Under the pieces are notes generated by a model that saw nothing but the letters and a program-made list of their open reading frames with translations, was not told where the DNA came from and ran no database searches. Source: an uncultured Lachnospiraceae bacterium (lineage in GTDB: Bacteria; Bacillota; Clostridia; Lachnospirales; Lachnospiraceae). Taken from it: a stretch of DNA of 64,000 nt. Location: assembly GCA_910577175.1 (NCBI GenBank), contig CAJTLU010000008.1:103496-167495 (forward strand). Reading direction: 5' to 3'. Positions 8,239 through 15,442 of the stretch are shown piece by piece (position 1 is the first letter of the stretch; every line of letters begins with the position of its first letter). A program made the position numbers and the translations under genes.

Positions 8239-10425
8239 TTAATCCGTTTCCGCCGCCATGAAGTCCGCTTCCAGTACGTCCGCCAGAAGCTGTCCCGCGA
8301 GCCTCCCGTGCCATACCCGGTTCCCGTCCTTCCTGAGCTTTTTGTATTCCCTTATCCTTGCCTTGTCCGCCAGGATTCCCAGTTCCTTCTCCTCTTTTGT
8401 CAGGCGGCTCCGGAATACCTCCTGCCACTCCTTTAGGAACGGCAGCGCACCCGCGAAATCCCTGTTCTGGTTATCCCCGGTGGTCCGCTTCTGCCTGATG
8501 TTCCCCGACGGTTCCACCTCCAGCGTATACCACGGGATATCCGGCGCGGAGGATTTCCGGAGGAAGAACAGGTACGACTCGTGCTTCTGTATCCGGTCAA
8601 AATAGAAATCACACGTATGCACGCAGTGGTTTAACGCCGTCCCTTCCTTCACGATGTCGAGTATCCCGTCCGGTACCACGATCTGGTACTCCCCGGATAC
8701 ATACCCGAACTTCTTTATGCCCTGCAGGACCCCGTTTACCCCCGGCCATTTCTTTTCCAGTTTCGCCGCCTGTTTTTCCATATTCTTTCCCTTCAGGGCC
8801 AGGACCACCCTGTCATGCGCCGCCTTCAGGTCCTTCGGGTGGCTCATCTGCTCCGTCTGCAGGTTCCATTTCGCGGTTTTTGCCATGCCGGTGTAGTCCT
8901 CCCATGTCCTGCGCACCTGTCCGATGCCGTCCCCTGACAGCTTTTCCTGCTTTTTCAGGTAATGCCATATCTTCACCGGCTGGCACGGCGGTTTCAGGAA
9001 GCCGAAGCTTTCCAGCCCCCGGAACCCTGCATTGGCAAATTCTTTAATCATCTGGTCCGGCCATACCGTATCGGCAAGCTTTTCGATTTGGAACCAGCGG
9101 AGTTCGGGGATACCGCCGTCCATTTCCTTAAGCCTCCTCATCCTTGCCTTATCTATCTTCAGCAGCTTCGCGAGCTCCGTCCCGTCCTCCTCCAGCAGCC
9201 CCGGATGGTACTTTTCTTTCATCATGTCCCGTGCCAGCCGGAACATCCCCGCCTTTGCCAGCTTCTCGATTGCCGGATTCCCTCCTTCGATATACAAGTA
9301 CTTGCCCGCACTGCACGGAAGCCTTTCCCATCTGTCGATTGCACTGTGTTTTAACGCGCTTTTCTTCAGGCTGCCGAGGTTTTTCTTATAGAGGGCATGC
9401 GTCGTCATGCTCCAGAAATAGTCGTTCTCCGCCGGAATCCAGCGCAGTTTTTTATTCTTGTATAACCCCATTGTATAATGCCTGCGCCGCCCGTTTTCAA
9501 AGACCAGGTACCGGTCCTGTTCCTGCAGTACCAGCTTCGGGTTGGCCGGCGTCCTGTCCCTCCATGATGCGCCGTTCCTGAACGTACGGATTACGAAGCC
9601 GCCTTTTATCTTCTGGATGCACTCCGTATAGTAGGGATTCCTGGCGAGTGTCTTTATCCTTCCTTTTACTTTCAGCTGTACCTGCTTCCTGCAGCACGTG
9701 CAGACAGTCTTTTTATTGTGCACCGGCTTCCTGACCGGCACCTGCTTCCGGCAGAAGCTACAGTACCCGGTCTTTACGTTCCTGTCATAGTCATAGAAGA
9801 TGAAGTGCTCCTCCGCGCCTCCGTGCCCCGTCCACCGGATGAAGCCGGGAAGCACCGGCGGTACCAGCGCCATGTCCTCATCCCAGGGCTTCTGCTCCTT
9901 CTCCTCCTTTTTCCTTATCTGCTCTTCCCTCGCGTCCTTCTGCCATCCCGTGACCGCCTCCCATGCCTCCGTTTCCGTCCTTCCCAGCGCCCTCCTGATT
10001 TCTTCCGCCTCCTCCGGGCACTGCCATATCCTTGACGTTATGTCCTCCTTCTTCCAGTGCCATCTCCCTATTTCCGTTCCCCCGTATACGCGGCCGAGGT
10101 TTTCCATCCTTGCCTCAGACCATTTCTCTTCCTGCCCGTTACGCAGTATCCTCGTGATGAACTTACCCGTCCCCGTATCCAGGTACAGCTCATACCACGG
10201 GGTTTTTCTTCCCGCTGCCAGTTCATCCGGGAAGAAAAGCGCGGCCACGACGACCGTCCCGCATACCCTGCCGCGGAGAAACATGTCGTACCTCGTATCC
10301 CTCTTTTCCTTATCCCATCTGGTTTCATACACCCTCGGTCTTTTCAGCTTATTGGTTTCTGCCAGCCGGAGCATCTCCGGCGTCGCAAGGAGCGTTCGCA
10401 TCTGTCTTAATTCTTTCTTCTGCAT
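8239..10425 (-). CDS. PcfJ-like protein
   Basis: This 728-residue protein has the PcfJ C-terminal pattern, GTALNHCVHTC followed by YLFFLRK and WYTLEV, seen in many Firmicute plasmids and phages. Around residues 215-245 there is a double CxxC zinc motif (CSFC and CTCC). I chose the start at MQKKELRQ because GGGGGG lies just upstream; an upstream extension of 86 residues overlaps the neighbouring gene out of place. PcfJ was named in the conjugative plasmid pCF10; its biochemical role is not known. It is encoded directly after a PcfK/AcrIIA9-like gene and a YKGF-domain gene, a common trio. Confidence 0.75.
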   Translation of the reverse strand: MQKKELRQMRTLLATPEMLRLAETNKLKRPRVYETRWDKEKRDTRYDMFLRGRVCGTVVVAALFFPDELAAGRKTPWYELYLDTGTGKFITRILRNGQEEKWSEARMENLGRVYGGTEIGRWHWKKEDITSRIWQCPEEAEEIRRALGRTETEAWEAVTGWQKDAREEQIRKKEEKEQKPWDEDMALVPPVLPGFIRWTGHGGAEEHFIFYDYDRNVKTGYCSFCRKQVPVRKPVHNKKTVCTCCRKQVQLKVKGRIKTLARNPYYTECIQKIKGGFVIRTFRNGASWRDRTPANPKLVLQEQDRYLVFENGRRRHYTMGLYKNKKLRWIPAENDYFWSMTTHALYKKNLGSLKKSALKHSAIDRWERLPCSAGKYLYIEGGNPAIEKLAKAGMFRLARDMMKEKYHPGLLEEDGTELAKLLKIDKARMRRLKEMDGGIPELRWFQIEKLADTVWPDQMIKEFANAGFRGLESFGFLKPPCQPVKIWHYLKKQEKLSGDGIGQVRRTWEDYTGMAKTAKWNLQTEQMSHPKDLKAAHDRVVLALKGKNMEKQAAKLEKKWPGVNGVLQGIKKFGYVSGEYQIVVPDGILDIVKEGTALNHCVHTCDFYFDRIQKHESYLFFLRKSSAPDIPWYTLEVEPSGNIRQKRTTGDNQNRDFAGALPFLKEWQEVFRSRLTKEEKELGILADKARIREYKKLRKDGNRVWHGRLAGQLLADVLEADFMAAETD

Positions 10426-10976
10426 AATCCGTCCCCCCGCAGTCCGTAATATGTCTTTTCCCTGATTTCCTCGCCGTCCACATATACCGGGTATACCGTG
10501 CGTATCCGCGGGCTTCCTGCCTCCTCCCGTACCAGGAAGAACCAGGAGCCTTTCACCCCCGACCCGCGCGGGTCCTTCCCCCGCACGATGATGAAATCGT
10601 CCTTCCGCGTACAGGTACCGCGTTCCCTTTTCACATAGTCCCCGTCCGGCTTCCGCTCCGGATAGCGCTCCATGTACCTGCATGCATGTACCGCCAGTCC
10701 TGTCCGGCTTATCTCCTTTACCAGCGTCAGCCTGGTACAGCTGATACGTGATCCCTCGCCGTCCTGGTTGACCTCCCCTTCCGCCCGGACGAGGAAGAAG
10801 CGTGTGTCCATCCCGCTGTAGTATCTCAGTACGCCCAGCGGGTCCTCCGCACAGTGGAAGCCGTTATGCGCGCACTTGCATTCCTTCTCCTCGTAGGTCT
10901 TCCCCGTCTCGAACCGGAAGACGCCTTTTCCCATCGTCGCCGTCAGTTCCTTCGTGAATCCCTTATACGCCAGCAT
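10407..10976 (-). CDS. Mobile-element protein with YKGF/GFHC motif
   Basis: The 189-residue protein begins MLAYKGF and has the spaced pattern FETGKTYEEKECKCAHNGFHCAEDPLGVLRYY, split here as YKGF, GKTYE, C-x-C, GFHC and PLGVL. Such proteins sit beside pcfJ and pcfK in Firmicute elements; the function is unknown. The ATG overlaps the upstream stop (TGATG), with a GTG one codon earlier also possible. Its 3' end overlaps the PcfJ-like start by 19 bases. The C-terminal quarter is beta-rich and basic. Confidence 0.6.
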   Translation of the reverse strand: MLAYKGFTKELTATMGKGVFRFETGKTYEEKECKCAHNGFHCAEDPLGVLRYYSGMDTRFFLVRAEGEVNQDGEGSRISCTRLTLVKEISRTGLAVHACRYMERYPERKPDGDYVKRERGTCTRKDDFIIVRGKDPRGSGVKGSWFFLVREEAGSPRIRTVYPVYVDGEEIREKTYYGLRGDGLCRRKN

Positions 10977-11479
10977 CACTTCACCCCTTCCTTCTGTCCG
11001 AGATAATACTCCGTGATTACCGTCTTCGCGCGGCCCATGCCCGGTATGCCGAGCGTCACCCGGGGCGCCTTTATGCCCGCTGCCTTCAGGATGTCCTTAT
11101 CGACGTCCTTCGCGTTGGCGAAGCTCCATTTCAGTAGCTCCGCGATGCAGCCCCGCAGGGACTTCCCTTTCCTCCGGACCGCCGCTGCCATTTCCGGCTC
11201 CTCGGCGCACCGTGCCCTGATATACGTCAGCCAGTCTTCCATGATTTCATACGGCTTAAGCTCCTCCGCTTCCACACGGAGCTTCCCGTAAGCCGCCATG
11301 AGCGGGTTTACCAGTTCCGGCGTGCAGCCGTCCGCGTAGTCGTCCGCCTCCTCGGTATCGATGCCGTTTTCCGCGGCAAGCGCACGGAGCGCCTCCGTGT
11401 CATTCCCGGCCAGCAGCCCCGCTGCCGCCCTGTTTATCTCCTCCGCGGAGTCAAATTCCCCGAATCTCTCAAATAACAT
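10976..11479 (-). CDS. PcfK-like / AcrIIA9-family protein
   Basis: The 167-residue protein starts MLFERFGEFDSAEEIN with AGGAAGGAG 5 bases upstream. It contains DDYADG, PLMAAYGKL, GKSLRGCIAELLKWSF and a C-terminal TLGIPGMGRAKTVI. From memory this matches the PcfK-like family that includes the Cas9 inhibitor AcrIIA9. Family membership does not prove Cas9 inhibition, since most members are untested. It is acidic, as many anti-CRISPR proteins are. It lies directly upstream of the YKGF and PcfJ-like genes in one overlapping run. Confidence 0.6.
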   Translation of the reverse strand: MLFERFGEFDSAEEINRAAAGLLAGNDTEALRALAAENGIDTEEADDYADGCTPELVNPLMAAYGKLRVEAEELKPYEIMEDWLTYIRARCAEEPEMAAAVRRKGKSLRGCIAELLKWSFANAKDVDKDILKAAGIKAPRVTLGIPGMGRAKTVITEYYLGQKEGVK

Positions 11480-11481
11480 AT

Positions 11482-11904
11482 TTACTCCTTCCTCGTGACT
11501 TCCCTCCGGAGCCACGTACTGTATTCGTGATGTTCCGTCGTGGCTGAAAACACATGCCCGTCCAGAAGTCCCGCCGCTTCCAGCCAGTCCTCCTTATTTG
11601 CGATATCCTTTCCCCTGCCCGTTTTCCAGCCGTTCCCCTGCCATTGCGGCAGTGCCTCCAGTCCCGCCGCCACATAGGCGGACTCCGTATATATAGTCAG
11701 ACGGCACTTTTCCGTCAGTCTCTTAAGTGCCATGATAAGTATTTTAAGCTCCGACTGGTTCGCCGTCGCATTCGGTATTTCTGCGGTTTTCGTGAGTGTC
11801 ACCGCCCCTTTTCCCGTCTTCATCTCGAGGATGTACCCGGCGGCGCCGGATGCCGGGCGCGGTGACTTTATCCCGGATGCCGTATAGAGGTTTACTTCGC
11901 GCAT
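11482..11904 (-). CDS. RNase H-fold protein with altered active site
   Basis: The 140-residue protein follows the RNase HI outline: NLYTASG...GAAGYILE, ATANQSELKILIMALKRL, then LTIYTESAYVAAGL and GKDIANKEDW. In active RNase HI the first strand carries Asp and the later strand has D-S. Here those positions read Ala and E-S, while the helix Glu is kept. It may therefore be a weak or non-cleaving variant. The start lies inside the end of the upstream gene, 13 bases overlapping. It is in the replication block next to the HUH protein. Confidence 0.6.
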   Translation of the reverse strand: MREVNLYTASGIKSPRPASGAAGYILEMKTGKGAVTLTKTAEIPNATANQSELKILIMALKRLTEKCRLTIYTESAYVAAGLEALPQWQGNGWKTGRGKDIANKEDWLEAAGLLDGHVFSATTEHHEYSTWLRREVTRKE

Positions 11905-12110
11905 TGCTCTTCCCTCATCTTCTGCTCCCTGTCGTATTCCCGGAGGGCACGTCTGATATAGAAAAACTCCTCTTTAAAGCAGTCACTCTTGATGCTGTCA
12001 GGCAGTCCGCTCCCGAGCATCTTCTTTGCCCTCTCGAAAAGAAGCTTTCCCTGTTCCCCTGTGTCGAGTGCGTTCTTATACTGGTCAATGACCTCCCTTA
12101 TCGTAGCCAT
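11892..12110 (-). CDS. Small helical phage protein
   Basis: A 72-residue charged, helical protein (MATIREVIDQYKNAL...) with AAGGAGGATAGG before the ATG. It overlaps the RNase H-like gene by 13 bases and follows the HUH gene by 3 bases, so it belongs to the replication operon. No family recognised. Confidence 0.55.
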   Translation of the reverse strand: MATIREVIDQYKNALDTGEQGKLLFERAKKMLGSGLPDSIKSDCFKEEFFYIRRALREYDREQKMREEQCAK

Positions 12111-12113
12111 GGC

Positions 12114-12923
12114 CTATCCTCCTTCCTTCTTCCGTCCTGCCGGCTTTATTCTGCATTCCGTGTAATGCAGGTAGCTCATGCCCGTGTACGGGTTGACGCC
12201 GCAGCGCACGCTCTCCATGTCTATGTAGTACCCCGAGGACGGCTCCGGCCTGCCCTGCGTCCTTACCTGTTCCACCAGCTTCCGCACCGTCCTCCGGCTG
12301 TAGCTCCGCCGCTCCGGCTGCGGACGGACCAGGTTGCGCGAAGAGGAATAACTGCAGAATGCCTTCCTCTCCCCTTCCGGGAAAAGTGCAAGCTGGCCTT
12401 CGATTTCCTCCGTCGGCTTTTTCACGATATAGGCGGCAAGCTTCCGGTAGCCGCCTGTCTCGTAAATGCTTTCGTAGTTCACCCTGCCGTGCTTCCACTT
12501 CGCCTGTACCAGCCTGTCCGTGTCCGGCATACTGTCCGGGCGGTTCAGCAGGATGTGGATATGGATGCCGCCGTTCCTTCCGACCTCCATCCTGATGATG
12601 AACAGGAACGCCTCTCCTCTTTTTTTGTATGCCCGGCGCATCGCGGACAGGAACGCGCCGACATCCTTTTTCACTTCCCCCGGTGTCTTCCCTGTCCCTG
12701 CCGGATATTTCAATGTCACCCATAAGTCATTCGGCCGGAAGTTCGCCTTGATCAGACGCCGTACCCGGTTCTCCCGGTTATACTGGTTCTGCCTTTTCAT
12801 CTGTTCCGCAGTAGGCTTTGCCCTCGGCGCCCGCCGCTCCCCTTTTGCACCGTACTCCCCTGTGTACCTGTACTCATACTCCGTCGAGTCCAAAAAGCGG
12901 TATATGTAAACTTCGTATCCCAT
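12114..12923 (-). CDS. HUH rolling-circle-type replication protein
   Basis: The 269-residue protein carries GGIHIHILLNR, the His-hydrophobic-His motif that binds metal in HUH nucleases, and downstream GGYRKLAAYIVKK with the Tyr-Lys region expected for the nicking residue. It resembles the Rep ORF2/G2P group of replication-associated proteins. The start is placed at MGYEVYIYR, 5 bases after AGGTGG; a GTG three codons earlier overlaps that site. It probably nicks the phage origin to begin replication. A strong plus-strand promoter and terminator lie just upstream of it and could make an antisense RNA against its leader. Confidence 0.75.
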   Translation of the reverse strand: MGYEVYIYRFLDSTEYEYRYTGEYGAKGERRAPRAKPTAEQMKRQNQYNRENRVRRLIKANFRPNDLWVTLKYPAGTGKTPGEVKKDVGAFLSAMRRAYKKRGEAFLFIIRMEVGRNGGIHIHILLNRPDSMPDTDRLVQAKWKHGRVNYESIYETGGYRKLAAYIVKKPTEEIEGQLALFPEGERKAFCSYSSSRNLVRPQPERRSYSRRTVRKLVEQVRTQGRPEPSSGYYIDMESVRCGVNPYTGMSYLHYTECRIKPAGRKKEGG

Positions 12924-12988
12924 AGAATCCACCTAACTTTAATATAGTAAGATTGTTATGAAAGGGGCTTGCCCGCCCCTCCGGAACC

Positions 12989-13017
12989 TTGACAGATACC
13001 GCCTGTTATGCTATACT
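12989..13017 (+). promoter_or_regulatory. Promoter of antisense RNA before rep
   Basis: A perfect -35 TTGACA (12989-12994), 17-base spacer and -10 TATACT (13012-13017) on the plus strand, against the direction of all genes around it. Confidence 0.75.
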
Positions 13018-13293
13018 GAACCTGTGTTGGTCTGTCAGTATGGCAGGCTCCTCCGGTGCGACTTCGCGGGAAGCACCGGAGGCTTTTCTTTTTTCTTCTT
13101 TTCTCTGTCTGGCTGCCTTTTTTATCCACGCATCAAACGCTTCCGTCCGCGCCGAGGTGTACCACAGCCTACCGGCGGAATCCCTGTAGAACGTGTACAG
13201 GTTCCCCGCACGCTCCTCCGTCGCGATTACCACGGACTCCGGCGGCACACCGATACGGCTCCTTGCGTCCCGCATCATTTCATCCCTGTCCAT
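13006..13293 (-). CDS. Small phage protein, basic C-terminus
   Basis: A 95-residue protein with N-terminal MDRDEMMRDARSRIG, a beta-type centre and a basic tail (WIKKAARQRKEEKRK). Start has GGAGGGC. Its last 90 bases are overlapped by the putative antisense RNA. It overlaps the zinc-ribbon gene upstream by 14 bases. No family recognised. Confidence 0.55.
   Translation of the reverse strand: MDRDEMMRDARSRIGVPPESVVIATEERAGNLYTFYRDSAGRLWYTSARTEAFDAWIKKAARQRKEEKRKASGASREVAPEEPAILTDQHRFSIA
13024..13096 (+). ncRNA. Candidate counter-transcribed RNA of rep
   Basis: Starting about 7 bases after the promoter, the plus strand has no useful reading frame and ends in a strong terminator: CCTCCGGTGC (13050-13059) pairs with GCACCGGAGG (13073-13082), followed by a T-tract. 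The predicted transcript is about 70 bases and is complementary to the mRNA just upstream of the HUH rep gene and to the end of the 13006-13293 gene. This is the layout of counter-transcribed RNAs that limit Rep synthesis in plasmids. Function is inferred. Confidence 0.6.
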
Positions 13294-13573
13294 CCGCTGC
13301 CCTCCCGAGCTGCTGCTCCAACCGGTACTTCCCGTAGCTCATCCCAGCACTGCGCGCCCTTTCATTGAGCCTGGCAAGCCCGGAGAGTCCGGCACATTCC
13401 ATTTTCCCCTGTACCGCCTTCCTCTCCGCTTCCCTTTCCTGGTACTCCCTTACCAGCTCCTGTCTTTTTTCATAGCTGCACTCCGTACTGCAGTAATACT
13501 TGTTTGCCCGCCCGGTCTCAAACACCTTCCCGCACATCCTGCACTCCTTCAGCAGCATCCTCCTGTATTTCAT
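13280..13573 (-). CDS. Zinc-ribbon phage protein
   Basis: The start is set at MKYRRMLLKECRMCG, with AAAGGAGG upstream; the longer frame to 13687 lacks one. The 97-residue product has CRMCG, then YYCSTECS, a Cys4 treble-clef or ribbon, followed by a long charged helix. Such small proteins are common next to phage replication genes and probably bind nucleic acid, but this is not shown. Confidence 0.65.
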   Translation of the reverse strand: MKYRRMLLKECRMCGKVFETGRANKYYCSTECSYEKRQELVREYQEREAERKAVQGKMECAGLSGLARLNERARSAGMSYGKYRLEQQLGRAADGQG

Positions 13574-13682
13574 CCTCTTCCTCCTTTGAAAACCCTTCCA
13601 GTTTCCCTGCTCTGATACTGGCCCTGAGACCGTAGCAGGCAAGTATGTAACATTCGCGCAGGCTGAACTCTTTTGCTTCCAT
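13518..13682 (-). CDS. Small phage protein
   Basis: About 54 residues from MEAKEFSLREC, with GAGAGGAATGG before it; an earlier start at 13712 is possible. It overlaps the zinc-ribbon gene by 56 bases, in another frame. Helical and acidic at the end. Unknown. Confidence 0.45.
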   Translation of the reverse strand: MEAKEFSLRECYILACYGLRASIRAGKLEGFSKEEEDEIQEDAAEGVQDVREGV

Positions 13683-13696
13683 GCCATTCCTCTCTT

Positions 13697-13939
13697 TCAT
13701 CCTCCGTTGCACCGGTGCAACAGTCCTCTTCCTTTACGCAGGTCTTCCAGTTCCTTATCTATATTCCTGCCTACATGTGCCGCCAGCCGGTCCTTCTGTA
13801 TGTTATAGGTCCATATGGACGACATTTTTACAGCGCTTCCTATGTCCAACTTCCCGGTCTGCATTCCTATCCGGACAAACTGGGGCGATGCACCCATAAT
13901 AGCAGCCGCCTCTGTAGGCAGTATCTTATCTTCCTTCAC
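13697..13939 (-). CDS. Excisionase-like DNA-binding protein
   Basis: An 80-residue protein whose first half, LPTEAAAIMGASPQFVRIGMQTGKLDIGSAVK, split here at the turn, follows the winged-helix pattern of MerR-like excisionases: acceptor helix, turn, recognition helix with R-x-x-x-Q-x-G-x-L. Start is GTG with GAGGTGAG. It is the first gene of the leftward operon after the switch. It may be the excision factor or an early regulator. Confidence 0.65.
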   Translation of the reverse strand: MKEDKILPTEAAAIMGASPQFVRIGMQTGKLDIGSAVKMSSIWTYNIQKDRLAAHVGRNIDKELEDLRKGRGLLHRCNGG

Positions 13940-13952
13940 TTTCTCACCTCTC

Positions 13953-14144
13953 TTATAAAACTATCTTCTTTGTCTGCAATACTTCTTTGCAAGTGTCAAG
14001 TATCTGGACATATGCTTCGTAAAACCTGGCTTCTTCCGGAAGTTCTTTTTCAATCGCTTCCAATGCCTTTGAGCATGTGTCCAAAATTTCCTGACCATCC
14101 ATGACATAGCCGTTTGAACATACTATTGACGTATATGGACTCAT
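13953..14144 (-). CDS. Small phage protein
   Basis: A 63-residue protein (MSPYTSIVCSNGYVM...) of mostly helical, acidic character. GAGGTGAAGGAGG lies before the ATG and belongs to the leader repeat described separately. It starts the leftward early operon. Unknown function. Confidence 0.5.
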   Translation of the reverse strand: MSPYTSIVCSNGYVMDGQEILDTCSKALEAIEKELPEEARFYEAYVQILDTCKEVLQTKKIVL

Positions 14145-14147
14145 CCT

Positions 14148-14190
14148 CCTTCACCTCCTCTCTATACCTCCTATAGTTCTTCTTTCCGCT
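14148..14190 (-). repeat. Leader repeat, copy 1
   Basis: On the minus strand the sequence AAGAACTATAGGAGGTATAG then AGAGGAGGTGAAGGAGG precedes the ATG at 14144. Two further copies lie at about 14757-14797 and 16089-16130. All carry two ribosome binding sites 15 bases apart. In this copy the frame that encodes the protein ends of copies 2 and 3 is interrupted by TAG. Confidence 0.6.
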
Positions 14191-14199
14191 GTCCGTTTC

Positions 14200-14228
14200 T
14201 TGACTTTTCCAGTTATCCCCTCTATACT
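14200..14228 (+). promoter_or_regulatory. Promoter of the winged-helix/TM gene
   Basis: -35 TTGACT (14200-14205), 17-base spacer, -10 TATACT (14223-14228). An imperfect palindrome, GCTGTTGCAGCAGC, follows at about 14239-14252 and may be an operator. Confidence 0.65.
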
Positions 14229-14278
14229 TTATGTACAGGCTGTTGCAGCAGCTGAGTACATAGGAAGGGGGAGTTCTT

Positions 14279-14602
14279 GTGACAAAAAAAGATATTGAAC
14301 TTCTCAAAATCATCTGTGAAAATGGTGCAGTATGCAAGGTTGAAGACTTCCGACGCTTTGACATTTCTGCTGATTCCCGTTTACAAACGCTCTTAGGCCA
14401 CGGCTATGTAAAAAGACACCTCAAGGGCACCGATTCCCACTATGCCGGTGATTTCGAGATTACCGGTAAAGGGTTAGCCTTCTTGACCGATTACGCAGAC
14501 GGAAGACGTCGTTCTCTTCTCCACATGCTCCTTACCAATGTTGTTCTTCCAATTATCGTATCTTTTATTACTGCCTTGCTTACGGTATTATTTCTTCAAT
14601 AA
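14279..14602 (+). CDS. Winged-helix protein with C-terminal membrane anchor
   Basis: A 107-residue protein with GTG start and GGAAGGGGGAG upstream. Residues 1-75 resemble a winged helix: TKKDIELLKIICENG, then RLQTLLGHGYVKRH and a GDFEITGKG wing. Residues about 82-106 form one hydrophobic helix (LLTNVVLPIIVSFITALLTVLFL). This gives a tail-anchored DNA-binding protein. The last 15 bases overlap a convergent small membrane gene. It could tie prophage DNA to the membrane or sense membrane state; both are guesses. Confidence 0.65.
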   Translation: MTKKDIELLKIICENGAVCKVEDFRRFDISADSRLQTLLGHGYVKRHLKGTDSHYAGDFEITGKGLAFLTDYADGRRRSLLHMLLTNVVLPIIVSFITALLTVLFLQ

Positions 14603-14758
14603 CATCCGTACAATGCAAACTGTGATAGGTGATACGATAAGCGAAATTAAGGTAGAGATACATGCTCGTATGATATCTGCACGTGTCTCTTCTCTTCTTT
14701 CCTCCTCCATCTCATGTGAGATTCTTTGCAACTTGTCCTTATCCTTCTTATCTTCCAT
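14588..14758 (-). CDS. Small single-helix membrane protein
   Basis: A 56-residue protein: MEDKKDKDKLQRISHEMEEE, charged helix, then ACISTLISLIVSPITVCIV, membrane helix, ending in basic residues. GAGGTGAAGAAGG precedes the ATG. It converges on, and overlaps by 15 bases, the tail-anchored winged-helix gene. The N-in charged coil plus one helix resembles small phage membrane peptides; function unknown. Confidence 0.55.
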   Translation of the reverse strand: MEDKKDKDKLQRISHEMEEERREETRADIIRACISTLISLIVSPITVCIVRMLLKK

Positions 14759-14797
14759 CCTTCTTCACCTCCTTTCTATACCTCCTGTAGTTCTTCT
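14757..14797 (-). repeat. Leader repeat, copy 2
   Basis: Minus-strand GAAGAACTACAGGAGGTATA then GAAAGGAGGTGAAGAAGG, before the ATG at 14758 and overlapping the end (KKEELQEV) of the gene at 14776. Same layout as copies at 14148 and 16089. Confidence 0.65.
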
Positions 14798-14937
14798 TTC
14801 TTTCCGTTGCCCACTGCCTCCTCTTTTGCAATTACCATTCCCTCTGCAACCCCCAAGATATAACTTTGCTTTTCCCTGCTAAGCTTTGGCACAGTAATCG
14901 CTATCTTCTTAATAAGCTCCTTTTCTTTTTCGGACAT
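14776..14937 (-). CDS. Small phage protein, first leftward gene of switch A
   Basis: A 53-residue protein MSEKEKELIKKIAITVPKL, then REKQSYILGVAEGMVIAKEE, ending KKEELQEV. It is transcribed from the leftward promoter at 14972-15000 that faces repressor A. The end is nearly the same as that of the gene at 16109, so the two are probably related by duplication. Unknown function. Confidence 0.6.
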   Translation of the reverse strand: MSEKEKELIKKIAITVPKLSREKQSYILGVAEGMVIAKEEAVGNGKKEELQEV

Positions 14938-14956
14938 ATATCACACTTCCTTTCTT

Positions 14957-15040
14957 GTTGATTATACGACCATTATATGTCTAGTAACATGCAATGTCAA
15001 GAACTTTTTTGTTGACTACTCGACTTTTTTTTGATATAGT
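14957..15040. promoter_or_regulatory. Divergent promoters and operators of switch A
   Basis: Leftward: -35 TTGACA (15000-14995), 17 bases, -10 TATAAT (14977-14972). Rightward: -35 TTGACT (15012-15017), 17 bases, -10 TATAGT (15035-15040). Two similar partial palindromes, GTTGATTATACGAC (14957-14970) and GTTGACTACTCGAC (15011-15024), cover the leftward start region and the rightward -35. They are the likely operators of repressor A. Confidence 0.75.
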
Positions 15041-15062
15041 ATGTTTAAAGGAGGTATTTGCG

Positions 15063-15428
15063 TTGAAAGAAAGAATAAAAAAAATAAGGAGAGAAGCGGG
15101 ATTAACCCAAGAAAAGTTTGCCGAAAGATTAGGAATAAAGAGAAACACCGTTGCCACATATGAGACCGGAAAGAGCGAGCCTATGGACAATATCATTGTT
15201 TCTATGTGCCGCGAGTTTGGAATAAACGAAGTGTGGCTTAGAAGTGGAAACGGCGAAATGAAAAAATCTCTTACCAAAAATCAAGAAATAGGTGCTTTTG
15301 CAAATGAAGTGATGAAATTGCCAGACAAGGCATTTAAAAAAAGGTTTGTAAATGCGCTAAAAAAGCTCGATGAAAAGGACTGGGAAAGCCTAGAAAAGAT
15401 TGCAAATAAACTTTTGAGAGAGGACTGA
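15063..15428 (+). CDS. XRE-family repressor A
   Basis: A 121-residue protein with an N-terminal helix-turn-helix: KERIKKIRREAGLTQEKFAE, then RLGIKRNTVATYETGKSEP. Start is TTG at 15063, 8 bases after AAAGGAGG; the longer frame would place its start inside the promoter. The C-terminal half is helical and ends LLRED. There is no Ser-Lys autoproteolysis domain, so it is not a LexA-like cleavable repressor. It faces a leftward gene through switch A and probably is one of three CI-like repressors. The stop lies in an 11-base inverted repeat (15416-15442). Confidence 0.8.
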   Translation: MKERIKKIRREAGLTQEKFAERLGIKRNTVATYETGKSEPMDNIIVSMCREFGINEVWLRSGNGEMKKSLTKNQEIGAFANEVMKLPDKAFKKRFVNALKKLDEKDWESLEKIANKLLRED

Positions 15429-15442
15429 CTTAGTCCTCTCTC
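15416..15442. terminator. Inverted repeat between convergent genes A
   Basis: GAGAGAGGACT and AGTCCTCTCTC, 11 bases, loop 5, cover the stop codons of repressor A and its convergent small gene. No T-tract, so termination is uncertain. Confidence 0.45.

Noticed and set aside
8228..8428. Minus-strand Gly-rich frame of 66 codons
   Set aside because: Overlaps the end of the PcfJ-like gene in another frame; repetitive Gly/Glu composition is typical of a frame shadow.
11796..12725. Long plus-strand frame of 309 codons opposite the rep and RNase H genes
   Set aside because: It is a GC-rich shadow of real minus-strand genes with known motifs, and it has no ribosome binding site.
14050..14364. Minus-strand frame of 104 codons across the promoter before the winged-helix gene
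   Set aside because: It spans a consensus plus-strand promoter and leader repeat and has no ribosome binding site.
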